Below are positions 1-10,489 of a DNA stretch of 64,000 bases, piece by piece; the first letter of the stretch is position 1; each line of letters begins with the position of its first letter. This DNA comes from a virus, in the IMG/VR virus record IMGVR_UViG_3300024999_000030, positions 62,001 through 126,000 of that record; one strand, 5' to 3'. The notes under the pieces are model-generated. The model was not told where the DNA came from. It did no database searches and was given only the letters and a program-made list of their open reading frames with translations. The position numbers and the translations under genes are program-made.

Positions 1-1
1 G

Positions 2-772
2 GGGAAGGGAACTGTTTCTTCTACTGTAACTGGCGCTAGAGGCGCAGCTCGGGTTGGTTCTGGTGGCTCACCTCCAGGCACTATTAGAGGTCAATATGGG
101 GAAACGAGAATAGACAGTAGAGGTCGTAGATATTTACATAGTGGAATTGATATTTCCGGTAAAGAAGGAACAGTATTTCCTTCTCCTGTGACGGGGATAG
201 CCACCTATCACCCAGAGGGTTTTCCTGGATATAAAAATATGGGAAATACGGTTAGCGTAATTACTGGTAACGAGGAGCATGTGTTTGGTCATTTATCTGG
301 TATTCCCGATGGGTTTAAAAACGGTCCAGTAAACATTGGTGAACCAATTGGTCTAGTTGGAAGTACGGGCCGCTCTACGGGCCCGCATATTCATTACGAA
401 GTGAGGAGTTTAGACTCTTCTAATCGTTCACGCACGGCTGGTGGCAGAATAGTTACTATCGAACCACCTCAAAATAATGTTTTATCATTACGCGCAGCGG
501 TAAGTAATCTTCCACCTCGTATTTCGCCCACTGTGCCTAAGTTACCCTCTTCATTGCCAACTAGTGACGTCACTTCATCGTCCAAGTTAATCGCTAGCAA
601 TGAAATGGCAACCAACACTAAAGCCCCTTCTTCGCAGATGGATTCAAATCAAAATGAACCCAAATCAAAGGGGCCCGTTAATAAAACTACAACTGTTAAT
701 GCCGCTCTCATTCAAACCAAAAATGCTCCTCTTGAAAATGAATCTACTGGCGGAACCCCAGGAAGCAAATGA
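2..772 (+). CDS. M23-family metallopeptidase, 5' end outside window
   Basis: This reading frame is open from the left edge, so the N-terminus is missing. The visible part has a complete M23 (lysostaphin-like) zinc site: an HxxxD motif (HSGID, codons from 137) and a later HxH motif (PHIHYE, around 386-394) preceded by a glycine-rich GSTGRSTG loop. Such enzymes cut peptide cross-links in peptidoglycan. Before the domain is a Gly/Ser/Ala-rich stretch; after it is a low-complexity Ser/Pro/Thr/Asn tail to the C-terminus. It overlaps the next gene by ATGA. Its position before tail-tip genes suggests a tail-associated lysin, and it could be the C-terminal end of a much longer tape-measure protein. 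The family call is firm; the role is inferred. Confidence 0.85.
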   Translation, partial: GKGTVSSTVTGARGAARVGSGGSPPGTIRGQYGETRIDSRGRRYLHSGIDISGKEGTVFPSPVTGIATYHPEGFPGYKNMGNTVSVITGNEEHVFGHLSGIPDGFKNGPVNIGEPIGLVGSTGRSTGPHIHYEVRSLDSSNRSRTAGGRIVTIEPPQNNVLSLRAAVSNLPPRISPTVPKLPSSLPTSDVTSSSKLIASNEMATNTKAPSSQMDSNQNEPKSKGPVNKTTTVNAALIQTKNAPLENESTGGTPGSK

Positions 773-3588
773 ACGAACAAGATAAAAATATTCAACGTGC
801 GACTAAAGCAGCTATAGAATCTTCTAATGTTGCATATGAGTCATATTTACGCGTTCTTCAGCGATTAACGCGGTCCTTTAAGTTAATGGAAAATACTGCT
901 GATGATATGAATAGTATTTTAAATGATCAAATTAAAACTTTATCAGATTCTGGTGTAATAAGAAATCTTACTTCCATGATGAAGAAAAGTGAAAATTTAA
1001 AAATTAAAACAGCTGGCAATTTATTAGAATCTGGAGCTAATCTTATAGACACAGTAACAACATTTGAACAAGCTATGATTAAAACCAAAACTAGTGCAAT
1101 TCAATTAGGAGCCTCTTTTGGGCAAACCACGGAAGAAGTTAGTCGATTTGCTAATGCCACACTTTCTCATATTGGTGAATTAAAATCAACACTACATGTT
1201 CAGCAAGACAGAATAGATCAATATCTTAATACTGTAAAAATGATGGCAGGTTCTTATGCCATGCTTAATGCTCAAATTATTGATTCTAGCGGTAATGTTG
1301 TTGATAATTTACAAAGCACTTTATTTAAATTTAGCAACGCCTTTCAATATGATATTATTCCCCTCACTAAGATGGTATATGGCGCCGCTGGTAGAATGGG
1401 CGCCTCCGATGATCCAAAAATTGCAGCATATAGAATGATGGAAGCTTGGGTAGATGCAACTAAAATGTTACGTATAGTTGGAATGTCTACCACTAAGGGC
1501 CTTGGAGATTTAGCTTCAATTGTGGCTGGGACAGAAGGTAGTATTGTAGATGGAACTAGGCGCATTGCGAATATTACATCTTTATATACTAGTGTTTTTA
1601 CTATTTTAAGAAATAAGGGACAAGAAGCTTTGACTGATGAATTTACGCGCATTATGGATGATGGAATGCGAAATTTATCTCCAGTTATATCTGGTCTTAT
1701 GGTGTCTGGTGGTTTCGCTAAAAATATTATTGGTGATGTTCAAGATCCATTAGTTGGCGGTATGATGTTGCGTGCTGCAGTTCGAGCTGGAAAGGATTTA
1801 AGAACTGGAAAAAATGTTTCCACAAATGATGTTATGGATATGATTATAAACACTCTTGAGGGTTCTGCTAAAACGCCCCTCTTTGTTTGGGGCCCAGAAT
1901 TTACTAAGGGCTTAACTCATTCACAAGCTAACACAGCGGCCAATCAATCTTTGTTGTTTGATCAATTACTGTCTAGTGTCTTTGGAGTTAAAGATAAAAA
2001 CCAAGCAATGTTAATGCGTGGAATTTTAATTGATTATAAAAAAACTAATAAAGTTACAGAAGCTAATTATAAAAAAATGCAACAAACAATGGGAAATGGT
2101 TTAAGTGAAGCTGAAGCAATAGAAAGTATGAAAAGAACCACATTACAGCAAATTTGGGACCATGTTTCTGGTATGTATATGAAAGCGATTGGAATGGCTG
2201 GTAATAATGTAGAATCCACTAAACGTAAATCCGATATATTATTTTCTCTTACTTCTGGATCTAAACAACACTATATAGATACTAGATTGGAAACCTTTCA
2301 AAAGGAAAATAAAACAGATAAAGTAGTGGCTGCAACAGCGCTTGGTAAGCAATGGGAAAATATGAAGCGCGCAGATGTTATGGCTTCTTCTGATCCCATA
2401 CATGGTTCAGAATATATAGCCGACACACTTAAAGAAATTTCTAAGAAATATGCATTACGTGTGAAACTAACTGCTGCGGAAGAGGCAATTTTAAATGACC
2501 CAGCTTCTTCAGCAGAAGCTAAAATGTCAATATATGGTAAGGCACTGGGAATAGTAGTTGCTCAAGATTTGTCGGCATCAGGAATTAAAGACGAAGCATA
2601 CACCCGCGAAGCAATCACTGCATTAAATCCCTGGAGCGTTGAAGCAGAGGCTAATGAAAAACGAGCTAGATTACAGGGAGAAGCCTTGACACCTATGGGT
2701 GGTTCAGGTGGCTCTCTCGCCGCCGCCTTTAAAGAAACAACTCAAGGTAGTTCTACATCTTTAAAAGATATAAAACAACAAGGTATTCCATCTGGAGACA
2801 CCGAGGGAGTTACGATGCACGGCCAGGGCCAAATTCTTAGACACCAAGAAGGAGAGGCTACGATAGGGGCTTCAGATATGTTACGTATTCAGAACATGGG
2901 TGGCTTACAATATATTCTTAGTAAAGCAAAAATGCTTTCTGAAGCTAACCTTTCTGGTGCAGCATTAGATGAATTAAAAGCTGAAGTAGCGGGAGTAGAA
3001 TCTGGACCAGATGGATATTATGCCGCTAATAAGCAAACAAGTGCCACAGGAAAATATCAATTTGTACAAAGCACAGCAAAAGAGCTTTATGAAAAACATA
3101 CGTCGGCATTTTCAAATATGGGTGTTTCCACTCAAGATTTTTCGTCTAAAGAGTCTATGCGCCAAATGATGTTTGGTCCTGAAGGTGCTAAAATTCAAGA
3201 AACAATGATGGGTTTAGCGGTTCAGGATTACGCTAAAGGGCTACGTAATATAAACATACCAGTAACAGCGGAAACTTTAAAATTAGTACATTTTATGGGT
3301 CTTGGTGGTTTTAAAAAATGGATTAAAGAAGGGGCATCATTAGATTATAATCCAACAGCTGGTGGTGTCAAAAATGCTACAGTTGGTCAATATTTAGGAT
3401 TAGGTAGACGTTCTGGAGCAATGGCATCGGCGGTTGCCTCTCAGCTAACTGTTGGTGGAATGGATAATTGGTTTGATGTAGACGCGGGTCCTCAAGAGAT
3501 TAAGATAGATAAATTGATTGCAGCAGTAAACACATCGGGTGCTCGCACTGGTGAAGAATATCGTCTTCAGGCAACTATTAGGTTTTAA
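769..3588 (+). CDS. Tape-measure-like tail protein with C-terminal lysozyme/transglycosylase-like domain
   Basis: The protein has 939 residues. The first ~450 are helical and rich in Ala, Met, Lys and Thr, as in tape-measure or tail-chaperone-like proteins. Residues ~735-900 resemble a lytic transglycosylase or lysozyme-like domain: a candidate catalytic Glu (about 744, in GVESG) is followed by TGKYQF near 763-768, the usual order in SLT-type enzymes. It would locally open peptidoglycan during DNA injection. The start overlaps the M23 gene by ATGA. It is short for the tape measure of a large phage, so the true tape measure may lie upstream and this may be an inner-tail or baseplate component. 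Confidence 0.6.
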   Translation: MNEQDKNIQRATKAAIESSNVAYESYLRVLQRLTRSFKLMENTADDMNSILNDQIKTLSDSGVIRNLTSMMKKSENLKIKTAGNLLESGANLIDTVTTFEQAMIKTKTSAIQLGASFGQTTEEVSRFANATLSHIGELKSTLHVQQDRIDQYLNTVKMMAGSYAMLNAQIIDSSGNVVDNLQSTLFKFSNAFQYDIIPLTKMVYGAAGRMGASDDPKIAAYRMMEAWVDATKMLRIVGMSTTKGLGDLASIVAGTEGSIVDGTRRIANITSLYTSVFTILRNKGQEALTDEFTRIMDDGMRNLSPVISGLMVSGGFAKNIIGDVQDPLVGGMMLRAAVRAGKDLRTGKNVSTNDVMDMIINTLEGSAKTPLFVWGPEFTKGLTHSQANTAANQSLLFDQLLSSVFGVKDKNQAMLMRGILIDYKKTNKVTEANYKKMQQTMGNGLSEAEAIESMKRTTLQQIWDHVSGMYMKAIGMAGNNVESTKRKSDILFSLTSGSKQHYIDTRLETFQKENKTDKVVAATALGKQWENMKRADVMASSDPIHGSEYIADTLKEISKKYALRVKLTAAEEAILNDPASSAEAKMSIYGKALGIVVAQDLSASGIKDEAYTREAITALNPWSVEAEANEKRARLQGEALTPMGGSGGSLAAAFKETTQGSSTSLKDIKQQGIPSGDTEGVTMHGQGQILRHQEGEATIGASDMLRIQNMGGLQYILSKAKMLSEANLSGAALDELKAEVAGVESGPDGYYAANKQTSATGKYQFVQSTAKELYEKHTSAFSNMGVSTQDFSSKESMRQMMFGPEGAKIQETMMGLAVQDYAKGLRNINIPVTAETLKLVHFMGLGGFKKWIKEGASLDYNPTAGGVKNATVGQYLGLGRRSGAMASAVASQLTVGGMDNWFDVDAGPQEIKIDKLIAAVNTSGARTGEEYRLQATIRF

Positions 3589-3600
3589 TGGGAGATAATT

Positions 3601-4260
3601 ATGGCTGAGTGGAAAAGACACTTAATGGTGTGGGAACTATATGATGGAACTATGGTTGAAATGTATATTAATCCACAACAAGTAGTATTCAATCATACTA
3701 AAAAAATTACATCCACTCGCACAAAGGGCGGGTTTGTTGTGCAATATTGGGGAGACGACCTTGATACTTTACAACTTACGGGCACTACCGGCTCCGCAGG
3801 AATAGAAGCGATTGAGGTATTGTATGATATTTATCGATCTGAACAATTAAGTGAATCTGGTCTTTCCGTTTTAGGCCAAATAGAAAAAAGATATAACAAA
3901 TCTTTAACCACAGACAAAAAACAAGATGATAATTCTCAAACAGCATATCATAGTTCAGATTTAGTGTCACGAGCCACACAGGTGACACTATGGTATGGCA
4001 ATAAAAGATATTATGGTTTTTTCACAAATTTTAGTATTACTGAATCGGCCTCTTCCCCAGGAGAATATACATATACTATTAATTTTACTGTATGGAAGAC
4101 GAAGGGTAGGGATGCCAATTATATGCCTTGGCATAGGACCGTTCAAGGTGAGCTTACCTTTCCCTCTTCAAGGGAAAACGAAAAAGCAGCTCAAAATGTT
4201 TCAACTCAGCAGGCAGCAGATAAACAATCTGCTTCTAAATCACAAATTAGTGAAGATTAA
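3601..4260 (+). CDS. Tail tube / baseplate adaptor-like protein
   Basis: This is a 219-residue protein. The N-terminal ~150 residues contain alternating beta strands, with VQYWGDDLDTLQLTGTTGS near residue 45. This resembles phage tail proteins that connect tube and hub in contractile systems. The C-terminal ~40 residues are Gln/Ser/Lys-rich and probably disordered. A GGGAGAT ribosome site lies just upstream. It sits between the tape-measure-like gene and the giant hub gene, which fits a tail-tube initiator or hub adaptor. The assignment rests on sequence style and position; no catalytic motif is visible. Confidence 0.5.
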   Translation: MAEWKRHLMVWELYDGTMVEMYINPQQVVFNHTKKITSTRTKGGFVVQYWGDDLDTLQLTGTTGSAGIEAIEVLYDIYRSEQLSESGLSVLGQIEKRYNKSLTTDKKQDDNSQTAYHSSDLVSRATQVTLWYGNKRYYGFFTNFSITESASSPGEYTYTINFTVWKTKGRDANYMPWHRTVQGELTFPSSRENEKAAQNVSTQQAADKQSASKSQISED

Positions 4261-4287
4261 AATTTAATTTTAAAAAGGAAAGAATAG

Positions 4288-7200
4288 ATGTCTAATCCCA
4301 ATAATTATTCTATTGTGTTACATAAACCACCTAAAACGCAACCATCTTTACGGGTTAATTGGGAATATTCTCTGATAAATGGCGAAGCCCCTAACACTAG
4401 ATTTCCTTATTATTATCAAGAAAAAGATCAAGTGGGCTCATTTGTTGAGCCTAATGAGTGGAGGAAGGACGAGTCTCCTGGTTCTTCGACTGGAACCTCT
4501 TCAACCCCAGCTGTTAATCCATCCCCCACGGCTACACCAGAAAAAACACAACCTTCAAACGCAGCACCCTTAACCACTCCGTCGTCCGCCTCAGGTGGTC
4601 CAGAAACTATCTCTTGGGATGAGATTTCTGGCGTGGCCCAAACATATCGTAAACAAATGTTAGCTTCTGAATTAACATATACCAGAGAGTGGCGAGATGA
4701 TATTTTGAGAGTACAGGAGGGAAGATATAAAAGCTGGGAAGAAGCAGATGGTACATATTTTTCAGAACCAGGAACTATAGCTAAGGATTTACAACGTATT
4801 CCAGAAATAGATGCTAATAAATCATTAGTTGTTGTTCAAACACCCTCCGCATCTGTATATTTTAGGAAAAAATACTTTAGATTATTAACCTCCGCTGCTG
4901 CTTGGAGCCCTGCCTTTCAATCTGCTGTAACTGACTTGATGATTCAAAAAACAGTTGATATTTCTACTATTGAAGCTCTCACTAAATACAGATATATGTA
5001 TGGTGTGTCTGAAACAGATGCAGAGGGGACACTTACTAAAATAGCTAAAAACCATGGTACTGAAGCACCACAAAGTAAAGAATATAATCATTATCGTGCA
5101 TATTGGTATGGTAAACAAGTTACTGGTATTGATGTCGGTGGGGTTTTAGAAGTAACTAATTTTTCTTCATTAACTACAAATCTTTCCATAGACACTGGCG
5201 ATGCTGGTAGTTGTTCTATCACCTTAGAGGATCCATATAATTTATTATATGTGAGTAAAAAAGATATAGATAATCTATTTGATTATACTAAAGATTTAAA
5301 TAGGCAAGACAGTAAAACACGTCAGGATAGAGTTGATTTAGAAAAAAAACTTACAGATGCTCAAGCGGCGTTGACTATTGCTAATCAAAAAAGAGATAAA
5401 GCAGTTCATGATCTCGCAGCTGTATCGCCAACCACAGAACCATCTGGAAGTGTTACAGCTGCCGCACCAGATAGTGACCAAGTGCTTACTCAATTAGTTA
5501 AATCAATTCAAGTTAAAATTAATGATTCCCGCCGTGGGGGCGGTATACAATCAGTTTGGCCTAATGAATCAATTCCTTTTAATACAGATATTTCATTAAC
5601 AGAAGAAGACATGATTGCTATTTCCAAGGCTTTAATTTCAGAAGATGAAAACGCTATTATGCCTAAAGATAAATTAGATAATTGGTGGAGACAGCAGCTT
5701 AGTACTATTTATGACGACCAGGTTGTTAATCATCAGGAGTGGAGATCTAATATTTCCAAAGTTAGAGTAAGTACAATTGTTGGTGATCATCGTTTATCTT
5801 ATTTATTAAATAATGTTGAGCCCACGTGGTCCAATTTGGTGGCATTATATTATTCTTTACAATCAGACGTTTTCTCCACAGCTTTATCTACTAATCAATG
5901 TGAACAAATAACTTCGGTTCCATTAATGCAAGATATGTGGCATTCTTGGGGTAATAAGGTAATGCAAGATGCCGGTTCTTCAGCATATTTTTTAGATTTA
6001 GGGGTGAGTACAAATGATTGTACATCTACTTGCGGCGCGGCTATTAAAGCAATAGATAGATTTATGGCTTTAGCCACAGCTATGTCTTTAGTATATTCTA
6101 TGGCCTTAGATGTTTTAGATGCTGCTCCACCAGGAGACTCAACCGAGCCATCACCGCCAGAAAAAGAAAAAAATCCATTAGATATAATTAATGATGAAGT
6201 GGCAAATGCTGAAATATCCGTTGTCGATGCTCAAAAGGCTTTAGATAATTTTGATAGTGGACAAATTGAGCAGCGCCCTATAGCAAAACTTAAAAGTGGG
6301 GCTACTTTTACCCGTAAATCCGAAATAGATAATTTGTATAAATTTTTAGTAGGAAGAAGTGTGTTTACGGTAATGGACGAAATTTATGTTTGGATGTCTC
6401 CAGAAAAAGAAAATTTAATGGATTTCAATTTACTTCAGGAATTATACGATAGATATAAATTACTTCAATCTAAAATTAAAGATGGTGTACAAGAAAAGCT
6501 TCAAGAGGACATAGATGCACTTAAACAAGCTAAAGCAGACGAACTTAAAAAAACAGAAGAACCAAAGCCAGTTGAAACCCAAGCACAAGTTCAAGATTGC
6601 CAGTCTTTGATAAAAGAATTGGTGGCTCAAGGTATTGCTGTTATTCAAAGTCTTAGACCTTTAAGTTCACCTATGTGGAATCCTTCTGCCACAGACTTAG
6701 ATCCTGCACAATTATTTTCAACGGAATCTATTGCTCAACTTAAATCATTATGTACATACGATGTTGCTATGGGGCATGTGGATGCTTTTTTAAAAAACTA
6801 TACCATTGGTAATAGAAATTTAGCTCCCGAAACTATATTAACTATGAATTCTGATATGGATGTTTTTATTCCATTTCCTGCCAATTGGGACACTCTTATG
6901 TTTAAATATAGTGGATATTTTTTATATAATTTAACGAAGGGCAGCTCTCAAAGATGGATGGTTTATGCAGAAAACAGCACATCACCATTTGTTGGTGTAT
7001 CTTTTGATAGTCCAAACTTATCTACTTCACAGCTTGCTGAGTTAGCAACATACACTACTGCATATTTAAATTGGCGTTCTCAAATTATTATAGCTCAAAC
7101 TGGAAAATCTAAAATACATAGTGTTATTAATATTAAAAGTATTTTAAATGGTATTATTTCTATTATGCAAATCGTTTTACCTCCAATACATGATGGTCAC

Positions 7201-10161
7201 CAACAACCCCTCTATCTTCCAACAGATACTTTAAGGTTTGTTGGTAACAATAGGGGATCCTGTTGGTATAAAGATAATTTTTGGGATACTTTAGGTTTAT
7301 TTAATTACAATCAAAGCAATGCTCAATGCGCGGAAAACAATAGTGTGACCTATGATGCGGACACTAGTGCAGTGGTGTCAGAGGCTCTTTGGCTGTTGAA
7401 GGATTATTTATCTAGTTTAAATCAATCTTCTAGTGATAATTTTATGTCTTCTCAAGACGCTACAGCCAAAGAAGAAACAACTTCTGTTCAAACTTCTGAC
7501 CCCGCAATTGCTGGTCAGGTTGAAGCGGATGTCTCCGCCGAAGCTAATTCAAATAAACAAATGTCTGAATATTTAGCGGCAAATCAAGCTACACAGGAAT
7601 ATGATAATCAAATTACAGCATATACGGAACAATTAAATCAACTTAATGATTATAAAACAGAAATGGCAGATATTGAAACCAGATTTAAGGCTTTTGGTTT
7701 AAGTCCTACAACTATCCCTAAAGATTTAAGTCAGTTTATGGTGTTTGCTCTTTCTGGGGGAATGCAAGTTTTTAGTGGCGTTGTCACTCGGGTATCAGAA
7801 GCCTATAATGACGGAGTTCATACTGTAAATATTAATGCTTCTTCGGTAATGAGATTTTTAGAAATGACAAGATTTATTAATTCACCATCAGTTACTAACT
7901 TTGGTGGTTATTTGTATGACCCGATTGACGTAGAGGTAAAAGTAGAAACTGACGAGACCGTTACTCCAACGGGACATTTTAGTTGGAGACATGGTCAATA
8001 TTTTGTGGCGGGTAATGCTAACTCTATGGCTATTTTTACAAGCGCATACGACAGAGCTACTGCTTTGGAATCTATGACCTCTGATTACGTTAAACGAGTT
8101 GGGTTAGCCTTTGAGAAGGCACCTCTTCAATCATTGGATTCTGCAAACATTATATCTGTGATTACTACTGGGTTGGCCTTTAATCCACAATTATCCATGA
8201 AAGCCTCTATTCCAGATTCTAATCATTCTTTTAGAAGATATTTGGATACAAAAATTGCACAGTCTCCAATTCCAGATAAATGGATTAATTTATTGCAAAT
8301 TGCCGCCAATGCTCAAAATAAAGCTTTTGGAGATTTCACACCATTTGGATGGATACCAGCAGATATTTCTCTATATGACCCTAAAACATTTAAAGATGAG
8401 CAATATATACATCAAGTAATTATGTTTGATAGCGCGGAAGATTCCACTCCACTTCCATCTCCTCAGGGGGTCCCAAGAACAGAAGCACTTAAAGAAAATG
8501 AAAAATTTAGAGCACTTATTAATGGTGCTATATTTCCAGGTCAAACCCTGTCAGAACAAATTGTGTTATCAACCTATGGTCAAGTCGGAAAGTACAGAAA
8601 TATTGTAGCAACGGGCAAAAGAAGCACCTCGCTTGCTTGGGCTGATATGAAAATTACCGGGGCCCAGATAGACGAAGAATTAGATCAACTTAAAATATTA
8701 GAGTTAAGTAATATTCACAAGGACGATATAACTGAATTTAGAGTTGATAGTGTAATTGGTGGTTATCCAAGTGTAGATGCCCCCGATGATGATGCGTTAT
8801 TAAAATGTATCAATTATAGAGATGCCCAGTTAGCTGTATTGCAAAATAAACGTAGCGATGTAGTTATGAACATAGATCAGAATTTTGTGATTATAGATAT
8901 GACTTATATGGCTAGTATAGCTGTAAGGGCGTTTAATTTTCAAGTCAATCAAAACATGGAACTCTGGGATACGGATAGATTAAATCCTAAACAAATATGT
9001 GAAGACGTCGTAGAGCAATTAGATTGGGAATTTTTTCCAGACGCACAGGGTAATCTTTGGTATAGAAAGCCACAATATAATCGAGTTCCATTGAGTGTGT
9101 TTAAAGAAAAAATTCTACCATATGTTTTATCATTTTTGAAAAACTCACCAGATTTTGCGGAAGCTGGTAGTTGGGCAGATTGGGAAAGACAAATCGGCAC
9201 TGACGCAGCTAGCCAGAGATTATTAAAATATTTACCAGGTATAGATAAATCTTGGGTAAGGGCATATCAATATAAATATTTATTAGCACATTTAGTAGAG
9301 GTGGATTATCCAATTTCAGAAGAAGGTGTGGCTAAGGAAATATTTGGGGATTCTATTCTTCCATCTTCGTCCGCCAGGTCACATTATTATATTAAAGATA
9401 AAAATATATTAAGTTGGTCTTTCGATGAGAGTGAACCTAAATTTTGCCGCTTAAATGTACTGGGCAAATATGATGGACTTACTGATACTCCTGGAATTCC
9501 AGTTTATTTAACTGCAGCTGGAGTGGATTTTGATTTGTGGTATCATTATGGATTTAGAGAAGAAAAAGTACAAAAAGCATTTATAACCAATGCTCAAAGC
9601 CAGGGTATGCCATACGTTTCTGCTTATTTAACCAGGCAGTATTCTGCGCTGCTGAGTGGTTCAATACAAATAATTGGTAATCCGTTTTATCAGACAGGGG
9701 AAGTTATATATGTGGAAAGCCGTAATATGTTATTTTATGTAACAAAAGTGGCTCATAATTTTTCTTATAGTGGTCAATTTACCACTACTCTTTCTTTGGG
9801 GTATGGACACTATCCTGGAGTTTGGATTCCTAATCCATATGATCAAACTGCAGCATTGCTATCTCATGATACTAGATTTTTAACGAGTTATGATGTATCT
9901 AATTTCACTAAATTACTTGAGTTCAAAAGAGATAAAATAAAAAATGCCACGAGCGATCCGTCTAGCAATACTCACTCTGTAGAATGGAATGAAATATGCG
10001 GTTTAAATTGCGATAAAGAGAATATTATTAAGGCTACTTGGGATCCGAGCATAGTTGATAGATTAAGGGCCTCCCTCTATTATGATAGGGCTGAACATGA
10101 ATTAAAATTGGTATCAGAATTAAGATCCGCTACTCAATCTCCAGGACTTACAGAGGGATAA
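4288..10161 (+). CDS. Giant baseplate hub-like protein (1957 aa)
   Basis: Residues ~60-105 form a Pro/Ser/Thr-rich linker. Around 275-325 a beta-rich segment (EVTNFSSLTTNLSIDTGDAG) looks like the first half of a tail hub of the gp27/gpD type. Around 1147-1200 a second hub-like segment appears (GGMQVFSGVVTRVSEAYNDG). Near 1800-1845 is the ending typical of hub proteins (GEVIYVESRNMLFYVTKVAH followed by a beta strand and GYGHYP). Between the hub parts lie ~800 residues with Lys/Glu/Gln coiled-coil stretches that have no obvious family. It probably forms the central baseplate ring that holds the spike encoded two genes downstream. The hub assignment is inferred from pattern and context. Confidence 0.55.
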   Translation: MSNPNNYSIVLHKPPKTQPSLRVNWEYSLINGEAPNTRFPYYYQEKDQVGSFVEPNEWRKDESPGSSTGTSSTPAVNPSPTATPEKTQPSNAAPLTTPSSASGGPETISWDEISGVAQTYRKQMLASELTYTREWRDDILRVQEGRYKSWEEADGTYFSEPGTIAKDLQRIPEIDANKSLVVVQTPSASVYFRKKYFRLLTSAAAWSPAFQSAVTDLMIQKTVDISTIEALTKYRYMYGVSETDAEGTLTKIAKNHGTEAPQSKEYNHYRAYWYGKQVTGIDVGGVLEVTNFSSLTTNLSIDTGDAGSCSITLEDPYNLLYVSKKDIDNLFDYTKDLNRQDSKTRQDRVDLEKKLTDAQAALTIANQKRDKAVHDLAAVSPTTEPSGSVTAAAPDSDQVLTQLVKSIQVKINDSRRGGGIQSVWPNESIPFNTDISLTEEDMIAISKALISEDENAIMPKDKLDNWWRQQLSTIYDDQVVNHQEWRSNISKVRVSTIVGDHRLSYLLNNVEPTWSNLVALYYSLQSDVFSTALSTNQCEQITSVPLMQDMWHSWGNKVMQDAGSSAYFLDLGVSTNDCTSTCGAAIKAIDRFMALATAMSLVYSMALDVLDAAPPGDSTEPSPPEKEKNPLDIINDEVANAEISVVDAQKALDNFDSGQIEQRPIAKLKSGATFTRKSEIDNLYKFLVGRSVFTVMDEIYVWMSPEKENLMDFNLLQELYDRYKLLQSKIKDGVQEKLQEDIDALKQAKADELKKTEEPKPVETQAQVQDCQSLIKELVAQGIAVIQSLRPLSSPMWNPSATDLDPAQLFSTESIAQLKSLCTYDVAMGHVDAFLKNYTIGNRNLAPETILTMNSDMDVFIPFPANWDTLMFKYSGYFLYNLTKGSSQRWMVYAENSTSPFVGVSFDSPNLSTSQLAELATYTTAYLNWRSQIIIAQTGKSKIHSVINIKSILNGIISIMQIVLPPIHDGHQQPLYLPTDTLRFVGNNRGSCWYKDNFWDTLGLFNYNQSNAQCAENNSVTYDADTSAVVSEALWLLKDYLSSLNQSSSDNFMSSQDATAKEETTSVQTSDPAIAGQVEADVSAEANSNKQMSEYLAANQATQEYDNQITAYTEQLNQLNDYKTEMADIETRFKAFGLSPTTIPKDLSQFMVFALSGGMQVFSGVVTRVSEAYNDGVHTVNINASSVMRFLEMTRFINSPSVTNFGGYLYDPIDVEVKVETDETVTPTGHFSWRHGQYFVAGNANSMAIFTSAYDRATALESMTSDYVKRVGLAFEKAPLQSLDSANIISVITTGLAFNPQLSMKASIPDSNHSFRRYLDTKIAQSPIPDKWINLLQIAANAQNKAFGDFTPFGWIPADISLYDPKTFKDEQYIHQVIMFDSAEDSTPLPSPQGVPRTEALKENEKFRALINGAIFPGQTLSEQIVLSTYGQVGKYRNIVATGKRSTSLAWADMKITGAQIDEELDQLKILELSNIHKDDITEFRVDSVIGGYPSVDAPDDDALLKCINYRDAQLAVLQNKRSDVVMNIDQNFVIIDMTYMASIAVRAFNFQVNQNMELWDTDRLNPKQICEDVVEQLDWEFFPDAQGNLWYRKPQYNRVPLSVFKEKILPYVLSFLKNSPDFAEAGSWADWERQIGTDAASQRLLKYLPGIDKSWVRAYQYKYLLAHLVEVDYPISEEGVAKEIFGDSILPSSSARSHYYIKDKNILSWSFDESEPKFCRLNVLGKYDGLTDTPGIPVYLTAAGVDFDLWYHYGFREEKVQKAFITNAQSQGMPYVSAYLTRQYSALLSGSIQIIGNPFYQTGEVIYVESRNMLFYVTKVAHNFSYSGQFTTTLSLGYGHYPGVWIPNPYDQTAALLSHDTRFLTSYDVSNFTKLLEFKRDKIKNATSDPSSNTHSVEWNEICGLNCDKENIIKATWDPSIVDRLRASLYYDRAEHELKLVSELRSATQSPGLTEG

Positions 10162-10162
10162 T

Positions 10163-10477
10163 ATGACAGATATAGATACACTATTAATCAAATTACGTCA
10201 AGTGGCAGATGCTTTTTCTGGACACGGTTCCATCGACACTTATTTGGTGGTGTTATATGATCCACAGAAAGTAGTTGAACTTCAACAGTCGGGCATCATT
10301 AAATCTATGGCCGAATTAGACACCCTAACAATTAAAAATTGTAATGTGGTAATAGCTGAATTAAAAACCGAATTGGGTAACGCAGCAGACATATTTAATT
10401 TTCATACTGAAACACGTATTGATAGCGTGAGTGGTAACGGTTCTCAACTTTTCATATTTATCGACTATTTCGCTTAA
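10163..10477 (+). CDS. Small conserved-looking tail-region protein, function unknown
   Basis: This 104-residue protein starts one base after the hub stop codon and has AGAGGGATA as a likely ribosome site inside the hub's last codons. It looks soluble with mixed alpha/beta structure, no membrane segment and no cysteine pair (a single Cys). The tight packing between hub and spike genes suggests a structural or assembly role in the baseplate, such as a hub chaperone or a small ring protein. I do not recognise the family. Confidence 0.6.
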   Translation: MTDIDTLLIKLRQVADAFSGHGSIDTYLVVLYDPQKVVELQQSGIIKSMAELDTLTIKNCNVVIAELKTELGNAADIFNFHTETRIDSVSGNGSQLFIFIDYFA

Positions 10478-10489
10478 GGCAAGGAAAAT

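Noticed and set aside
10181-10189. CTATTAATC inside the small gene after the hub
   Set aside because: It is within codons 7-9 of a gene, differs in the last base and has no downstream start at the usual distance.
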